From: an uncultured Clostridia bacterium
Lineage (GTDB): Bacteria > Bacillota > Clostridia > Oscillospirales > Acutalibacteraceae
Assembly (NCBI GenBank): GCA_946042285.1
Contig: CAMGDK010000003.1
Span: forward strand, 1 to 31,621
Length of the DNA stretch: 31,621 bases
Direction of reading: 5' to 3'
Below the pieces are notes generated by a model that searched no databases, had not been told where the DNA came from, and worked only from the letters and a program-made list of their open reading frames with translations. Below, piece after piece: positions 8,157-15,782 of the stretch (within the stretch, counting starts at the first letter, position 1; each line of letters starts with the position of its first letter). The position numbers and the translations under genes are program-made.

Positions 8157-9173
8157 ATGAGCTACATTGAATTTGACATGAGCAAGCCGCTCGACTTTAT
8201 TCCAATCGGCAGAATTGCCATTGACTTTAATCCTACCGACATGTATATGCCTTTGAGCGAGTCATCAAACTTCAACAAGTATGTCGGCGGTTCACCTGCA
8301 AATATTGCAGTAGGTCTTGCAAGGCTCGGATGCAGGGTTGGATTTTGCGGTTGTGTAAGCAACGACCAATTCGGCGATTTTGTTGTAAACTATTTTGATA
8401 AAGAGGGCATCGACACAAGCCATGTTACAAGAGCAAAAAACGGCGAGTGCATAGGTCTTACATTTACCGAAATTCTGTCAAAGGAGCATTCGTCAATCCT
8501 TATGTATCGTGACAATGTTGCAGATTTCTGCTTATGTCCTCAGGATATTGATGAGGAATATATCGCATCGGCAAAGGCAATCGTCATCAGCGGTACTGCA
8601 CTTGCAAAATCTCCGTCAAGAGAGGCTTGCCTCAAGGCTATGATGCTTGCTAAAAAGAATAACACAAGAATTATTTTTGACATTGACTACCGTGAATACA
8701 CATGGAAATCAAAGGATGAAATTGCTGTATATTACAGTCTTGTTGCTCAAAATGCAGACATTATTATGGGCTCAAGAGAGGAATTTGATCTTACAGAGGG
8801 TATCGTAGGCGTTAAGCCAAGCGATCCCGAAAGTGCAAGATATTGGCAGTCGTTCGGTGCTTCAATCTGCGTTATCAAGCACGGCAAGGAGGGCTCAACC
8901 GCTTACACAAACGACGGTAAATTCTACTCAATCAAGCCATTCCCTGCAGTTAAGCTTAAGGGCTTCGGCGGCGGTGACGGCTACGGCTCGTCATTCCTTT
9001 ACAGCCTTCTTCAGGGCAAGGAGATTATCGAGTGTCTTGAGTTCGGCTCCGCTTCGGCTTCAATTCTTATTTCCGCTCACTCATGCTCTGACGCTATGCC
9101 GTCGGCAAAGCAGGTTGAGGAGTTCATCAAGAAGAGCAAGGAAGAATACGGCGAAATGGTTGCAAGGGTATAA
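8157..9173 (+). CDS. iolC: 5-dehydro-2-deoxygluconokinase (IolC-type PfkB kinase)
   Basis: A 338-residue PfkB-family kinase. The opening YIEFDMSKPLDFIPIGR, then KYVGGSPANIAVGLARLG, SILMYRDNVAD, SGTALAKSPSREA and YREYTWKS match IolC closely. That enzyme phosphorylates 5-dehydro-2-deoxygluconate in myo-inositol breakdown. AAAGGGG sits 8 bases before the ATG. The ATP/anion-hole motif is GFGGGDGYGSSF, where most of the family has GAGD; the catalytic Asp is kept and only the Ala is changed to Gly. It is paired with the upstream class II aldolase, which would act on its product. No other inositol genes (iolA, B, D, E, G) lie in the window, so the substrate is less sure than the family. Confidence 0.88.
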   Translation: MSYIEFDMSKPLDFIPIGRIAIDFNPTDMYMPLSESSNFNKYVGGSPANIAVGLARLGCRVGFCGCVSNDQFGDFVVNYFDKEGIDTSHVTRAKNGECIGLTFTEILSKEHSSILMYRDNVADFCLCPQDIDEEYIASAKAIVISGTALAKSPSREACLKAMMLAKKNNTRIIFDIDYREYTWKSKDEIAVYYSLVAQNADIIMGSREEFDLTEGIVGVKPSDPESARYWQSFGASICVIKHGKEGSTAYTNDGKFYSIKPFPAVKLKGFGGGDGYGSSFLYSLLQGKEIIECLEFGSASASILISAHSCSDAMPSAKQVEEFIKKSKEEYGEMVARV

Positions 9174-9186
9174 TATTATAATGATT

Positions 9187-9219
9187 AACAGGGACAGTTT
9201 TCTGCCCCTGTTTATTTTT
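9187..9219 (+). terminator. Intrinsic terminator after iolC
   Basis: AACAGGG pairs with CCCTGTT, then after one mismatch CAG pairs with CTG around a TTTT loop, followed by TATTTTT. It ends the rnpB-aldolase-kinase unit just before the sirtuin ribosome binding site. Confidence 0.75.
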
Positions 9220-9230
9220 AGGTGATAGGT

Positions 9231-9944
9231 ATGACTTTACAGGAAATTATCGACGATAGTAAAAAAATTGTTTTCTTCGGCGGTGCGGGAGTATCGACAG
9301 AAAGCGGAATACCTGACTTTCGCTCTGTTGACGGGCTATACAATCAAAAATACGATTATCCGCCGGAGGAGATTTTAAGCCGTACATTCTTTGACAGTAA
9401 CACAAGCGAATTTTATGACTTTTACAAAGACAAAATGATTTGCCTTACCGCAAAGCCGAATCCTGCTCACAAAAAGCTTGCAGAGCTTGAAAAGGCAGGC
9501 AGGCTTACCGCCGTTGTTACGCAGAATATTGACGGGCTTCACCAAGCTGCAGGAAGCAAGGCGGTCTATGAGCTGCACGGCTCTGTACACAGGAGCTACT
9601 GTATGAAATGCAAAAAATTCTTTGACATCGATTACATTATAAATTCAAGCGGTGTTCCGATTTGTGACGAGTGCGGCGGAGTTGTCAAGCCTGATGTTGT
9701 GCTTTACGAGGAGGGGCTTGACAACGCAACGGTTGACGGTGCGCTTGATGCAATATCAAATGCAGACTGCCTGATTATCGCAGGCACAAGCCTTACTGTT
9801 TACCCTGCTGCAAGCTTTGTTAGATATTTCAAGGGTAAGCACCTTGTTCTTATCAACAGAGATTCGACCTCGCTCGACAACGCATGTGAGCTTGTAATCC
9901 ACGACAGTGTCGGCAAGGTGCTTGATGAAATTATTGTTAAATAA
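9231..9944 (+). CDS. cobB: NAD-dependent protein deacylase, sirtuin (Sir2/CobB) family
   Basis: A 237-residue cytoplasmic sirtuin that removes acetyl or related groups from lysines while consuming NAD. The NAD-binding motif GAGVSTESGIPDFRS begins near residue 18. TQNIDGLHQAAGS and the catalytic His in ELHGS follow. Four zinc cysteines occur as CMKC and CDEC, then GTSLTVYPA. The ATG at 9231 lies 5 bases after AGGTGA; an in-frame GTG at 9222 overlaps that site and is rejected. It follows a terminator and no separate promoter is obvious, so it may rely on read-through. In many bacteria a CobB-type enzyme reactivates acetyl-CoA synthetase; no such partner is present here. Confidence 0.93.
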   Translation: MTLQEIIDDSKKIVFFGGAGVSTESGIPDFRSVDGLYNQKYDYPPEEILSRTFFDSNTSEFYDFYKDKMICLTAKPNPAHKKLAELEKAGRLTAVVTQNIDGLHQAAGSKAVYELHGSVHRSYCMKCKKFFDIDYIINSSGVPICDECGGVVKPDVVLYEEGLDNATVDGALDAISNADCLIIAGTSLTVYPAASFVRYFKGKHLVLINRDSTSLDNACELVIHDSVGKVLDEIIVK

Positions 9945-9957
9945 TATGCATAACAAA

Positions 9958-9988
9958 GGACGGACACCGTACTGCATGGTGTCCGTCC
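9958..9988. terminator. Bidirectional terminator between sirtuin and malic enzyme genes
   Basis: GGACGGACACC (9958-9968) and GGTGTCCGTCC (9978-9988) form a perfect 11-bp stem with a 9-base loop. TACTTTATTTATTC follows on the plus strand and TTTGTTATGC on the minus strand. It separates two converging genes. Confidence 0.87.
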
Positions 9989-10002
9989 TACTTTATTTAT
10001 TC

Positions 10003-11175
10003 TTAAATTCGTGCAACGCCGTCCTTAACTGCCGCATCGGCAACAGCCTTTGCAACAGTATCCTTAATTCTCTCATCAAATGCATAAGGAAGAATATAGT
10101 CCTCGTTAAGCTTGTCATCATCAACGAGTGATGCTATTGCGTAAGCAGCCGCAATTTTCATATTCTCTGTAATAGCACTTGCCTTAACATCGAGTGCACC
10201 TCTGAATATACCCGGAAATGCAACTACATTGTTAATTTGATTAGGAAAGTCGGATCTGCCTGTGCCGACAATTCTTGCACCTGCCGCCTTTGCCTCGTCG
10301 GGCATAATCTCAGGAGTAGGATTAGCCATGGCAAGAACGATAGGATCGGCGTTCATTGTCTTAATCATTTCAGGGGTGAGAACGCCCGGTGCAGAAACAC
10401 CGATGAAAATATCCGTACCCTTTACGGCATCGGCAAGGCTGCCCTTTGTCATGCCTCTGTTTGTAACCTTGGCAATCTCTGCCTTTGAAGGATTAAGGTT
10501 TTCCCTGCCCTCGTAGATTGCGCCTGTTCTGTCGCAAAGGATAACATCCTTAAGACCGAGAGTCATAAGAAGCTTTGCGATAGCAATACCTGCTGCGCCC
10601 GAGCCGTTGATTACTGCCTTGCAGTCGCCGAGAGCCTTGCCGGTAAGCTTTGTTGCATTGATAAGTCCTGCCGAAACAACTACCGCAGTGCCGTGCTGAT
10701 CATCGTGGAAAATAGGAATATCACAACGCTGCTTAAGCTTCTCCTCAATCTCAAAGCATCTTGGTGCCGAAATGTCCTCAAGGTTAATGCCGCCAAACGA
10801 GCCGCTGATGTTATAAACCGTTTCAACGAACTCATCAACATTCTTTGTTCTTACACAAAGAGGGAATGCATCAACATCGCCGAACTCCTTAAATAGCACA
10901 CACTTACCCTCCATAACAGGCATGCCTGCTTCAGGTCCGATGTCGCCGAGACCGAGAACTGCCGTGCCGTCCGTGATAACGGCAACCATGTTCCAGCGTC
11001 TTGTAAGCTCCCAGCTCTTGTTGTAATCCTTTTGAATTTCAAGGCATGGCTCTGCTACACCCGGAGTATATGCAAGAGAAAGCGCGTCCCTGTCGCCGAC
11101 CTTTGCTCTCGCTACTACCTCAACCTTACCCTTCCATTCGCCGTGCAGTCTTAATGATTCCTTACGATAATCCAT
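10003..11175 (-). CDS. Malic enzyme (oxaloacetate-decarboxylating malate dehydrogenase)
   Basis: Converts malate plus NAD(P) to pyruvate, CO2 and NAD(P)H. The 390-residue length is normal for the short bacterial form without a phosphotransacetylase domain. SLAYTPGVAEPC, VITDGTAVLGLGDIGP, FGGINLEDISAPRCF and FHDDQHGTAVVV carry the catalytic and metal residues. NGSGAAGIAIAKLL is the Rossmann nucleotide-binding motif. MANPTPEI and GRSDFPNQINNVVAFPG are family blocks. AGGAGA lies 8 bases before the ATG. It is last in an apparent operon after glycerol kinase and an Ldh_2 dehydrogenase, with 32 bases between stop and start. Coenzyme preference cannot be told from the sequence by eye. Confidence 0.95.
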   Translation of the reverse strand: MDYRKESLRLHGEWKGKVEVVARAKVGDRDALSLAYTPGVAEPCLEIQKDYNKSWELTRRWNMVAVITDGTAVLGLGDIGPEAGMPVMEGKCVLFKEFGDVDAFPLCVRTKNVDEFVETVYNISGSFGGINLEDISAPRCFEIEEKLKQRCDIPIFHDDQHGTAVVVSAGLINATKLTGKALGDCKAVINGSGAAGIAIAKLLMTLGLKDVILCDRTGAIYEGRENLNPSKAEIAKVTNRGMTKGSLADAVKGTDIFIGVSAPGVLTPEMIKTMNADPIVLAMANPTPEIMPDEAKAAGARIVGTGRSDFPNQINNVVAFPGIFRGALDVKASAITENMKIAAAYAIASLVDDDKLNEDYILPYAFDERIKDTVAKAVADAAVKDGVARI

Positions 11176-11207
11176 CTTATAATCTCCTGTACAATATGAT
11201 ATAAAAA

Positions 11208-12368
11208 TTAGTCCTTTGCAATATGTGATTTAATTTCCTTGCCTTCATAAGGCTTGTAGCCGTCTTCCCACGGGAAAGTGTAATCAAGTCCAAGCTCGTC
11301 GCGAACCTCGCAGATTTCCTTTTGAACAGACTCGTTAATAGGAACACCGCTGTCCTTTCTCTCCTGCCAAACCTCGTACTCCTTTTCGCCTGCCGTGTAA
11401 ATTCTGTCGGCACCCGGAGCCTTCCTTGAAGCACGAACAGATCGGATAATGTCGCCTGCCCTCTCTCTTACTAACTCTTCGCCGAGGAAATGATTTGTGT
11501 CAATAGCGATAAAGAAATGACCGAGATGATAAGGTCTGATGTTGCCTTCCTCATCCTTACCGTTGAGTGCCTTACCGTACCAGCCGTCCTGAAGAATTGC
11601 AGAAAGAAGCTCAACAATCATTGCGTAACCATAGCCCTTATATCCGCCCAGAGCCTCGCCGATACCGCCCAGAGCGGTAAGAGCCGCCTCACCGTTACGG
11701 ATTTTCTTAAGAGCAACACCTGCGTCGCCCTCAATTGACTCACCGTCAAGACCGATAATAGTACCCGGATGAACCTCCTCGCCGATTCTTTCGTAATACT
11801 CAATCTTACCGTTTTGTGTGATTGATGTTGCACAGTCAAGAATGAAATCGAATTTCTCATCGGTAGGAATACCGACTGTGAGCGGGTTTGTACCAAACAT
11901 ACCCTCAACACCAAAGGTCGGAGCAACAGACGGTCTTGCATTTGTACCTGTAATACCGATGCAGCCCTGCTCGGTTGCCTGTGTTGCATAGTAGCCTGCA
12001 ATGCCGTAGTGGCATGAGTTACGAACCACTGTCATACCCAAGCCGTACCTTTTAGCCTTATCAATAGCCATCTGCATAGCCTTGTAGCCGACAACCTGGC
12101 CCATGCCGTCATGACCGTCGATAACTGCAGTTGTTTCCGTTTCCTTTATAATTTCAAAATTTGTAGTAGCGTTTTGAATGCCTGCCTTAATTCTATCAAG
12201 ATAGATTGGCTTAAATCTGTTACAGCCGTGGCTTTCAATACCGCGCTTATCCGACTCAAGAAGAATGTCGGTACAAATTTCGGCATCCTCTCTCGGAATA
12301 CCGTAGCCAACGAATGCGTCGGTTACAAAATCAGTAATCAGTGCCCAAGGGCATACAACCTTACCCAT
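11208..12368 (-). CDS. Ldh_2 family NAD(P)-dependent dehydrogenase (malate or L-lactate dehydrogenase type 2)
   Basis: A 386-residue oxidoreductase of the malate/L-lactate/sulfolactate dehydrogenase family, which is unrelated to classical Rossmann-fold MDH. RGIESHGCNRF, the His in NSCHYGIAGYYATQA, TNARPSVAPTFG, GTNPLTVGIPT and the Gly-rich GGYKGYGYAMIVELL are the family blocks. AAAGGAG lies 8 bases before the ATG. It sits 29 bases after glycerol kinase and 32 before malic enzyme, so malate is the likeliest substrate. Together the two could run oxaloacetate to malate to pyruvate. L-lactate remains possible: it would give pyruvate, the same product as malic enzyme. Confidence 0.87.
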   Translation of the reverse strand: MGKVVCPWALITDFVTDAFVGYGIPREDAEICTDILLESDKRGIESHGCNRFKPIYLDRIKAGIQNATTNFEIIKETETTAVIDGHDGMGQVVGYKAMQMAIDKAKRYGLGMTVVRNSCHYGIAGYYATQATEQGCIGITGTNARPSVAPTFGVEGMFGTNPLTVGIPTDEKFDFILDCATSITQNGKIEYYERIGEEVHPGTIIGLDGESIEGDAGVALKKIRNGEAALTALGGIGEALGGYKGYGYAMIVELLSAILQDGWYGKALNGKDEEGNIRPYHLGHFFIAIDTNHFLGEELVRERAGDIIRSVRASRKAPGADRIYTAGEKEYEVWQERKDSGVPINESVQKEICEVRDELGLDYTFPWEDGYKPYEGKEIKSHIAKD

Positions 12369-12397
12369 AACAAAATCTCCTTTAAATTTTATTTAAT

Positions 12398-13900
12398 TTA
12401 TCTTTCCCAGTTGCGTGAGCGTTCAACCGCACGCTTCCAGTCAGAATACTTTTTATTTCTCACTCCTGCCTCCATGGACGGAACGAAAATCCTGTCAACC
12501 GCTCTGTTAGCCTCAATATCCTCAAGGCTGTCCCAAACACCTGTTGCAAGACCTGCACAGTATGCCGCGCCGAGCGCAGTTGTTTCAACATTTTTAGGTC
12601 TGTTAACATTAACGCCTGTCATGTCCGACTGAATCTGCATCATGATGTTTGAAACAGACGCACCGCCGTCAACACGCAAATCCTTTAACACAATACCCGA
12701 GTCCTTCATCATTGCCTCAAGCAAATCTGTCATTTGGAATGTGATGCTCTCAAGCACTGCACGGCAAATATGCTTTTTGTTAACACCTCTTGTTAATCCA
12801 ACCATGATTCCCCTTGCGTACATATCCCAATAAGGTGCTCCGAGTCCCGTAAATGCAGGAACAAAATACAGTCCGTTTGAATCATCAACCTGCTCTGCAA
12901 GCTCGTCACATTCACGCGCAGATTTGATAAGCTCAATCTCATCACGAAGCCATTTGATTACAGAGCCTGCATTGAAGGCTGAGCCCTCAAGAGCATAAAC
13001 AACCTCGTCGCCGATACCCCAAGCAATGCCCGAAAGAAGATTTGACCTTGAGCGCACCCTCCTGTCGCCTGTGTTCATAAGCAGGAAGCAGCCTGTGCCG
13101 TAAGTGTTTTTAGCCTGACCGGCAGCAAAGCATCCCTGACCGAAAAGAGCACCCGGCTGATCGCCGATAGCACCTGCAATCGGCACACCGCAAATATCCT
13201 CAATTCCCGTGATATTTGCAACCTCGCCGTAAATACAGCTTGACGGCTTTACCTCAGGAAGCATACTCATAGGAATATCAAGCTTTTCACAAAGATAAGG
13301 GTCCCAGCAACGCTTATCAATATCAAAAAGCATTGTCCTGCAGGCATTTGAATAATCGGTTACATGCACCTTACCGTGAGTAAGATTCCAAATTAACCAT
13401 GTATCAACCGTGCCAAAAAGAAGCTCGCCCTTCTCTGCCCTTTCTCTTGCTCCTTCAACATTGTCAAGAATCCACTTGATTTTTGTGCCGCTGAAATAAG
13501 CATCAATCAAAAGACCTGTTGTTTCCTTAACATAATCCGACAGTCCCTGCGACTTAAGCTCCTCGCAAAGCGAGGCAGTACGCCTGCACTGCCAAACAAT
13601 AGCGTTGTAGATAGGCTTACCTGTTTCTTTATCCCATACTATTGTTGTCTCTCTTTGGTTAGTTATTCCTATACCCGCAATATCCTTTGGATTGATTTTT
13701 TCCTGCCTTAAGCAAGAAAGAATTGCACTAATCTGTGAAAAAAGAATTTCCATCGGATCATGCTCAACCCAACCGTTATTCGGATAATACTGCTTGAACT
13801 CATTTTGCGCCTTGGCGACAATCTCGCCCTTTTTGTTAAAAATAATAGCACGCGACGAGGTTGTGCCCTGATCAAGCGCCATTATGTATTTTTCTGCCAT
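12398..13900 (-). CDS. glpK: Glycerol kinase
   Basis: Phosphorylates glycerol to glycerol-3-phosphate with ATP. The protein has 500 residues, the normal length of this FGGY-family enzyme. KYIMALDQGTTSSRAIIF is the N-terminal ATPase motif; NQRETTIVWD, QCRR, GDQPGALFGQGCF, YGTGCFLLMNTG, YALEGSAFNAG and DGGASVSNIMMQIQSD are family blocks. Two ATGs are in frame (13906, 13900). The first is only 2 bases from GAGGGG, so the second, 8 bases away, is chosen. It is first in the operon with Ldh_2 and malic enzyme. No glycerol facilitator or glycerol-3-phosphate oxidase/dehydrogenase lies nearby, so uptake and oxidation must be encoded elsewhere. Confidence 0.96.
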   Translation of the reverse strand: MAEKYIMALDQGTTSSRAIIFNKKGEIVAKAQNEFKQYYPNNGWVEHDPMEILFSQISAILSCLRQEKINPKDIAGIGITNQRETTIVWDKETGKPIYNAIVWQCRRTASLCEELKSQGLSDYVKETTGLLIDAYFSGTKIKWILDNVEGARERAEKGELLFGTVDTWLIWNLTHGKVHVTDYSNACRTMLFDIDKRCWDPYLCEKLDIPMSMLPEVKPSSCIYGEVANITGIEDICGVPIAGAIGDQPGALFGQGCFAAGQAKNTYGTGCFLLMNTGDRRVRSRSNLLSGIAWGIGDEVVYALEGSAFNAGSVIKWLRDEIELIKSARECDELAEQVDDSNGLYFVPAFTGLGAPYWDMYARGIMVGLTRGVNKKHICRAVLESITFQMTDLLEAMMKDSGIVLKDLRVDGGASVSNIMMQIQSDMTGVNVNRPKNVETTALGAAYCAGLATGVWDSLEDIEANRAVDRIFVPSMEAGVRNKKYSDWKRAVERSRNWER

Positions 13901-13929
13901 ATTCATTACCCCTCTTTAATAATAAACGG

Positions 13930-13958
13930 CGTATAAAAAAACAATTTTAAACGCACAA
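13930..13958 (-). promoter_or_regulatory. Possible promoter of the glpK operon
   Basis: On the minus strand TTGTGC (13958-13953), 17 bases and TATACG (13935-13930). The -35 box directly abuts the acpP terminator stem. Both hexamers are imperfect. Confidence 0.4.
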
Positions 13959-13983
13959 AAAGCAGACCTTTACGGCCTGCTTT
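13959..13983 (-). terminator. Terminator of acpP
   Basis: AAAGCAG pairs with CTGCTTT, with a further CC/GG pair inside one mismatch and a 5-base loop. On the minus strand TTTTTG follows and on the plus strand AATTTTA. It separates acpP from the glycerol kinase operon. Confidence 0.75.
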
Positions 13984-14049
13984 AATTTTACCACTTTTTA
14001 TACACAAAATCAATAACAGTATTTTACATAATGTGTAAATGTTTAGGAG

Positions 14050-14277
14050 TTAAATATTGTTCTCAACATAATTTACTATGTCGGCAACAACCTCCATCTT
14101 TTCAATAATCTCGTCGGGAACCTCAATCTTAAAGTCATCCTCTATCGACATAACGATGTCAATAGCGTCAAGACTGTCCGCACCGAGATCGTCAACAATG
14201 CTGTCATCTAAAGTTATGCTGTTTGCGTCAACATCAAGCTGTTGTGCTAAAATTTCTTTAATTTTCTCAAATACCAT
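14050..14277 (-). CDS. acpP: Acyl carrier protein
   Basis: A 75-residue, strongly acidic carrier that shuttles growing acyl chains in fatty acid synthesis. The phosphopantetheine attachment site is Ser35 in GADSLDAIDIVM, in the normal four-helix ACP layout. The ATG at 14277 follows AAGGTGG; a GTG at 14286 lies inside that site and is rejected. It stands alone between its own strong promoter and terminator, apart from any fab or plsX genes. A free-standing ACP could also be a second copy for another synthase, though its sequence looks like the ordinary fatty acid type. Confidence 0.95.
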   Translation of the reverse strand: MVFEKIKEILAQQLDVDANSITLDDSIVDDLGADSLDAIDIVMSIEDDFKIEVPDEIIEKMEVVADIVNYVENNI

Positions 14278-14312
14278 TTTAACCACCTTAAAAAAATGTT
14301 GTGAATAATGAA

Positions 14313-14340
14313 TTGTTGTGTTATTATCATATTATATAAT
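14313..14340 (+). promoter_or_regulatory. Probable promoter of aroE-aroK
   Basis: TTGTTG (14313-14318), 16 bases and TATAAT (14335-14340) on the plus strand. The -10 box directly abuts the -10 of the opposing acpP promoter. Confidence 0.55.
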
Positions 14341-14357
14341 TGCACACAAATTGTCAA
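14329..14357 (-). promoter_or_regulatory. Promoter of acpP
   Basis: On the minus strand a perfect TTGACA (14357-14352), 17 bases and TAATAT (14334-14329). This is a near-consensus promoter, as expected for an abundant protein. Confidence 0.82.
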
Positions 14358-14382
14358 TATTTTTTTCACAGAGGTAGGAAAT

Positions 14383-15210
14383 ATGCTTAACTTTTGTTTA
14401 ATCGGCTACCCGCTCGGTCACTCAATGTCACCCTTTATTCACAATGAATTATTTAAGCTTAAGGGGATTGAGGCTTCATACGGACTTAATGCCATTGAGC
14501 CGGAAATGCTTAATGATAAGGTTAACGAGTTGAAGTCACTTCGCGGCTTTAATGTTACAATTCCACATAAAACAAATATTATTCCGTTTTTATCCGAGCT
14601 GTCCGACAGGGCAGGGCTTTTCGGTGCAGTCAACACCGTAAGTATTGACGAAAACGGCGCCAAGGGCTATAATACGGATTGCTTCGGATTTCTGCGTGCA
14701 CTTGAAATGGCAGGAATTACACTCGGCGGCAAAGTGCTTCTTTGCGGAAGCGGCGGTGTGTCGAGAATGTTTGCATTTGAAAGCGTGCTTGCAAACGCAG
14801 AGCTTACAATCGCCGTTAGAGATGCAGACATTGATGCCGCTATGCTGATTAAAAAGGAAATAGAGGACAAGCTTGGCAGGACTGCCGTGGTTACTACTAT
14901 CGATAGGGTTGACGGCGAATTTGATTTGCTGATTAACGGAACGCCTGTCGGCATGTTTCCTAATGTTGAGGCGTGCGTGCTTCCTAAGGAAAAGGTTTGC
15001 AGATGCAAGGCTGTGTTTGATGCTGTGTATAATCCGCAGGAAACACTGCTTATCAAATATGCCAAGGAGGCAGGCATCAAATACTCAAACGGCTTGCCTA
15101 TGCTTGTGTGGCAGGCGGCAGTTGCACAGGAGATTTGGCTTGATGTCGAATTTTCAATGGACGAGGTTAGGCTCGTATTAAATAAAACAGAGGAAGAAAT
15201 GAATAAATGA
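14383..15210 (+). CDS. aroE: Shikimate dehydrogenase
   Basis: Reduces 3-dehydroshikimate to shikimate with NADPH in aromatic amino acid synthesis. The protein has 275 residues, a normal length. IGYPLGHSMSPFIHN binds shikimate, the catalytic Lys is in FNVTIPHK, the catalytic Asp in GYNTD, and INGTPVGM and GLPMLVWQA are family blocks. The nucleotide loop reads GSGGVSRMF rather than the usual GAGGAAR, keeping the glycines and Arg. The ATG at 14383 follows GAGGTAGG; the reading frame is open 25 codons further upstream, but that crosses the promoter. The last four bases overlap aroK (ATGA), so the two are translationally coupled. Confidence 0.95.
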   Translation: MLNFCLIGYPLGHSMSPFIHNELFKLKGIEASYGLNAIEPEMLNDKVNELKSLRGFNVTIPHKTNIIPFLSELSDRAGLFGAVNTVSIDENGAKGYNTDCFGFLRALEMAGITLGGKVLLCGSGGVSRMFAFESVLANAELTIAVRDADIDAAMLIKKEIEDKLGRTAVVTTIDRVDGEFDLLINGTPVGMFPNVEACVLPKEKVCRCKAVFDAVYNPQETLLIKYAKEAGIKYSNGLPMLVWQAAVAQEIWLDVEFSMDEVRLVLNKTEEEMNK

Positions 15211-15698
15211 ACATAATACTTTGCGGCTTTATGGGCAGCGGCAAAACTGTTGTCGGCAGCGAGCTTGCTAAAATCATGGGCAGAAAATTTGTTGATACCG
15301 ACGAGCTTATCGAGGAGGAGCAGGGCGTTGCCATCAAGGCAATATTTGCCACTCACGGCGAGGACTATTTCCGCGAGCTTGAATTTGAAATGTGCAAAAA
15401 AATCGGTGCCGAGTGCAAAAACTGCATAGTTTCAACAGGCGGCGGTGCCATGACATTTGAAAGAAATGTTGAGGCAATAAAAAACGGCGGTAAAATAGTT
15501 TTTCTCGACGCTGATTTTGATACTATATGCGAAAGAATAGGAAATTCTAATACCAGACCTCTTTTTCAGGACAGAGAAAAGGCAAAGGCACTCTACGACG
15601 AGAGAAAATCAAAGTATCTCAAGGCATCCGATTATGTGATTGACGGCAACATGTCGGCAAGAAAAACAGCGCTCGAAATTGCACAAATCTTCAGGTAA
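15207..15698 (+). CDS. aroK: Shikimate kinase
   Basis: Phosphorylates shikimate at its 3-hydroxyl using ATP, the step after AroE. The 163 residues are typical. The Walker A loop is GFMGSGKT (residues 7-14), the Mg/shikimate residues lie in VDTDELIE, the substrate-binding glycines in STGGGA, and the lid Arg in NTRPLF. The start overlaps the aroE stop by 4 bases. No terminator was seen in the 24 bases before the next promoter. Confidence 0.95.
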   Translation: MNIILCGFMGSGKTVVGSELAKIMGRKFVDTDELIEEEQGVAIKAIFATHGEDYFRELEFEMCKKIGAECKNCIVSTGGGAMTFERNVEAIKNGGKIVFLDADFDTICERIGNSNTRPLFQDREKAKALYDERKSKYLKASDYVIDGNMSARKTALEIAQIFR

Positions 15699-15722
15699 AT
15701 TGTAAACAACATACCATATAAG

Positions 15723-15751
15723 TTGAAAATTGTATTATACTGTGTTATAAT
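15723..15751 (+). promoter_or_regulatory. Promoter of the ABC permease gene
   Basis: TTGAAA (15723-15728), 17 bases and a perfect TATAAT (15746-15751). It lies inside the longest open frame of the permease, which supports the downstream ATG at 15783 as the true start. Confidence 0.78.
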
Positions 15752-15782
15752 ATGCCAACATGCGTATTATGCGAGGTGTTAT

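Noticed and set aside
14021..14040. TTTACA-TAATG-TGTAAA inverted repeat after acpP
   Set aside because: Six-base A/T-rich arms are expected by chance here, and it lies in the 3' untranslated region rather than at a promoter.
14667..15356. A 229-codon minus-strand frame antisense to aroE and aroK
   Set aside because: Its Ser/Ala/Thr-rich composition is what the codons of the real genes produce on the other strand.
15723..15782. A 20-codon N-terminal extension of the ABC permease
   Set aside because: It overlaps the -35 and -10 boxes of a strong promoter and has no ribosome binding site.
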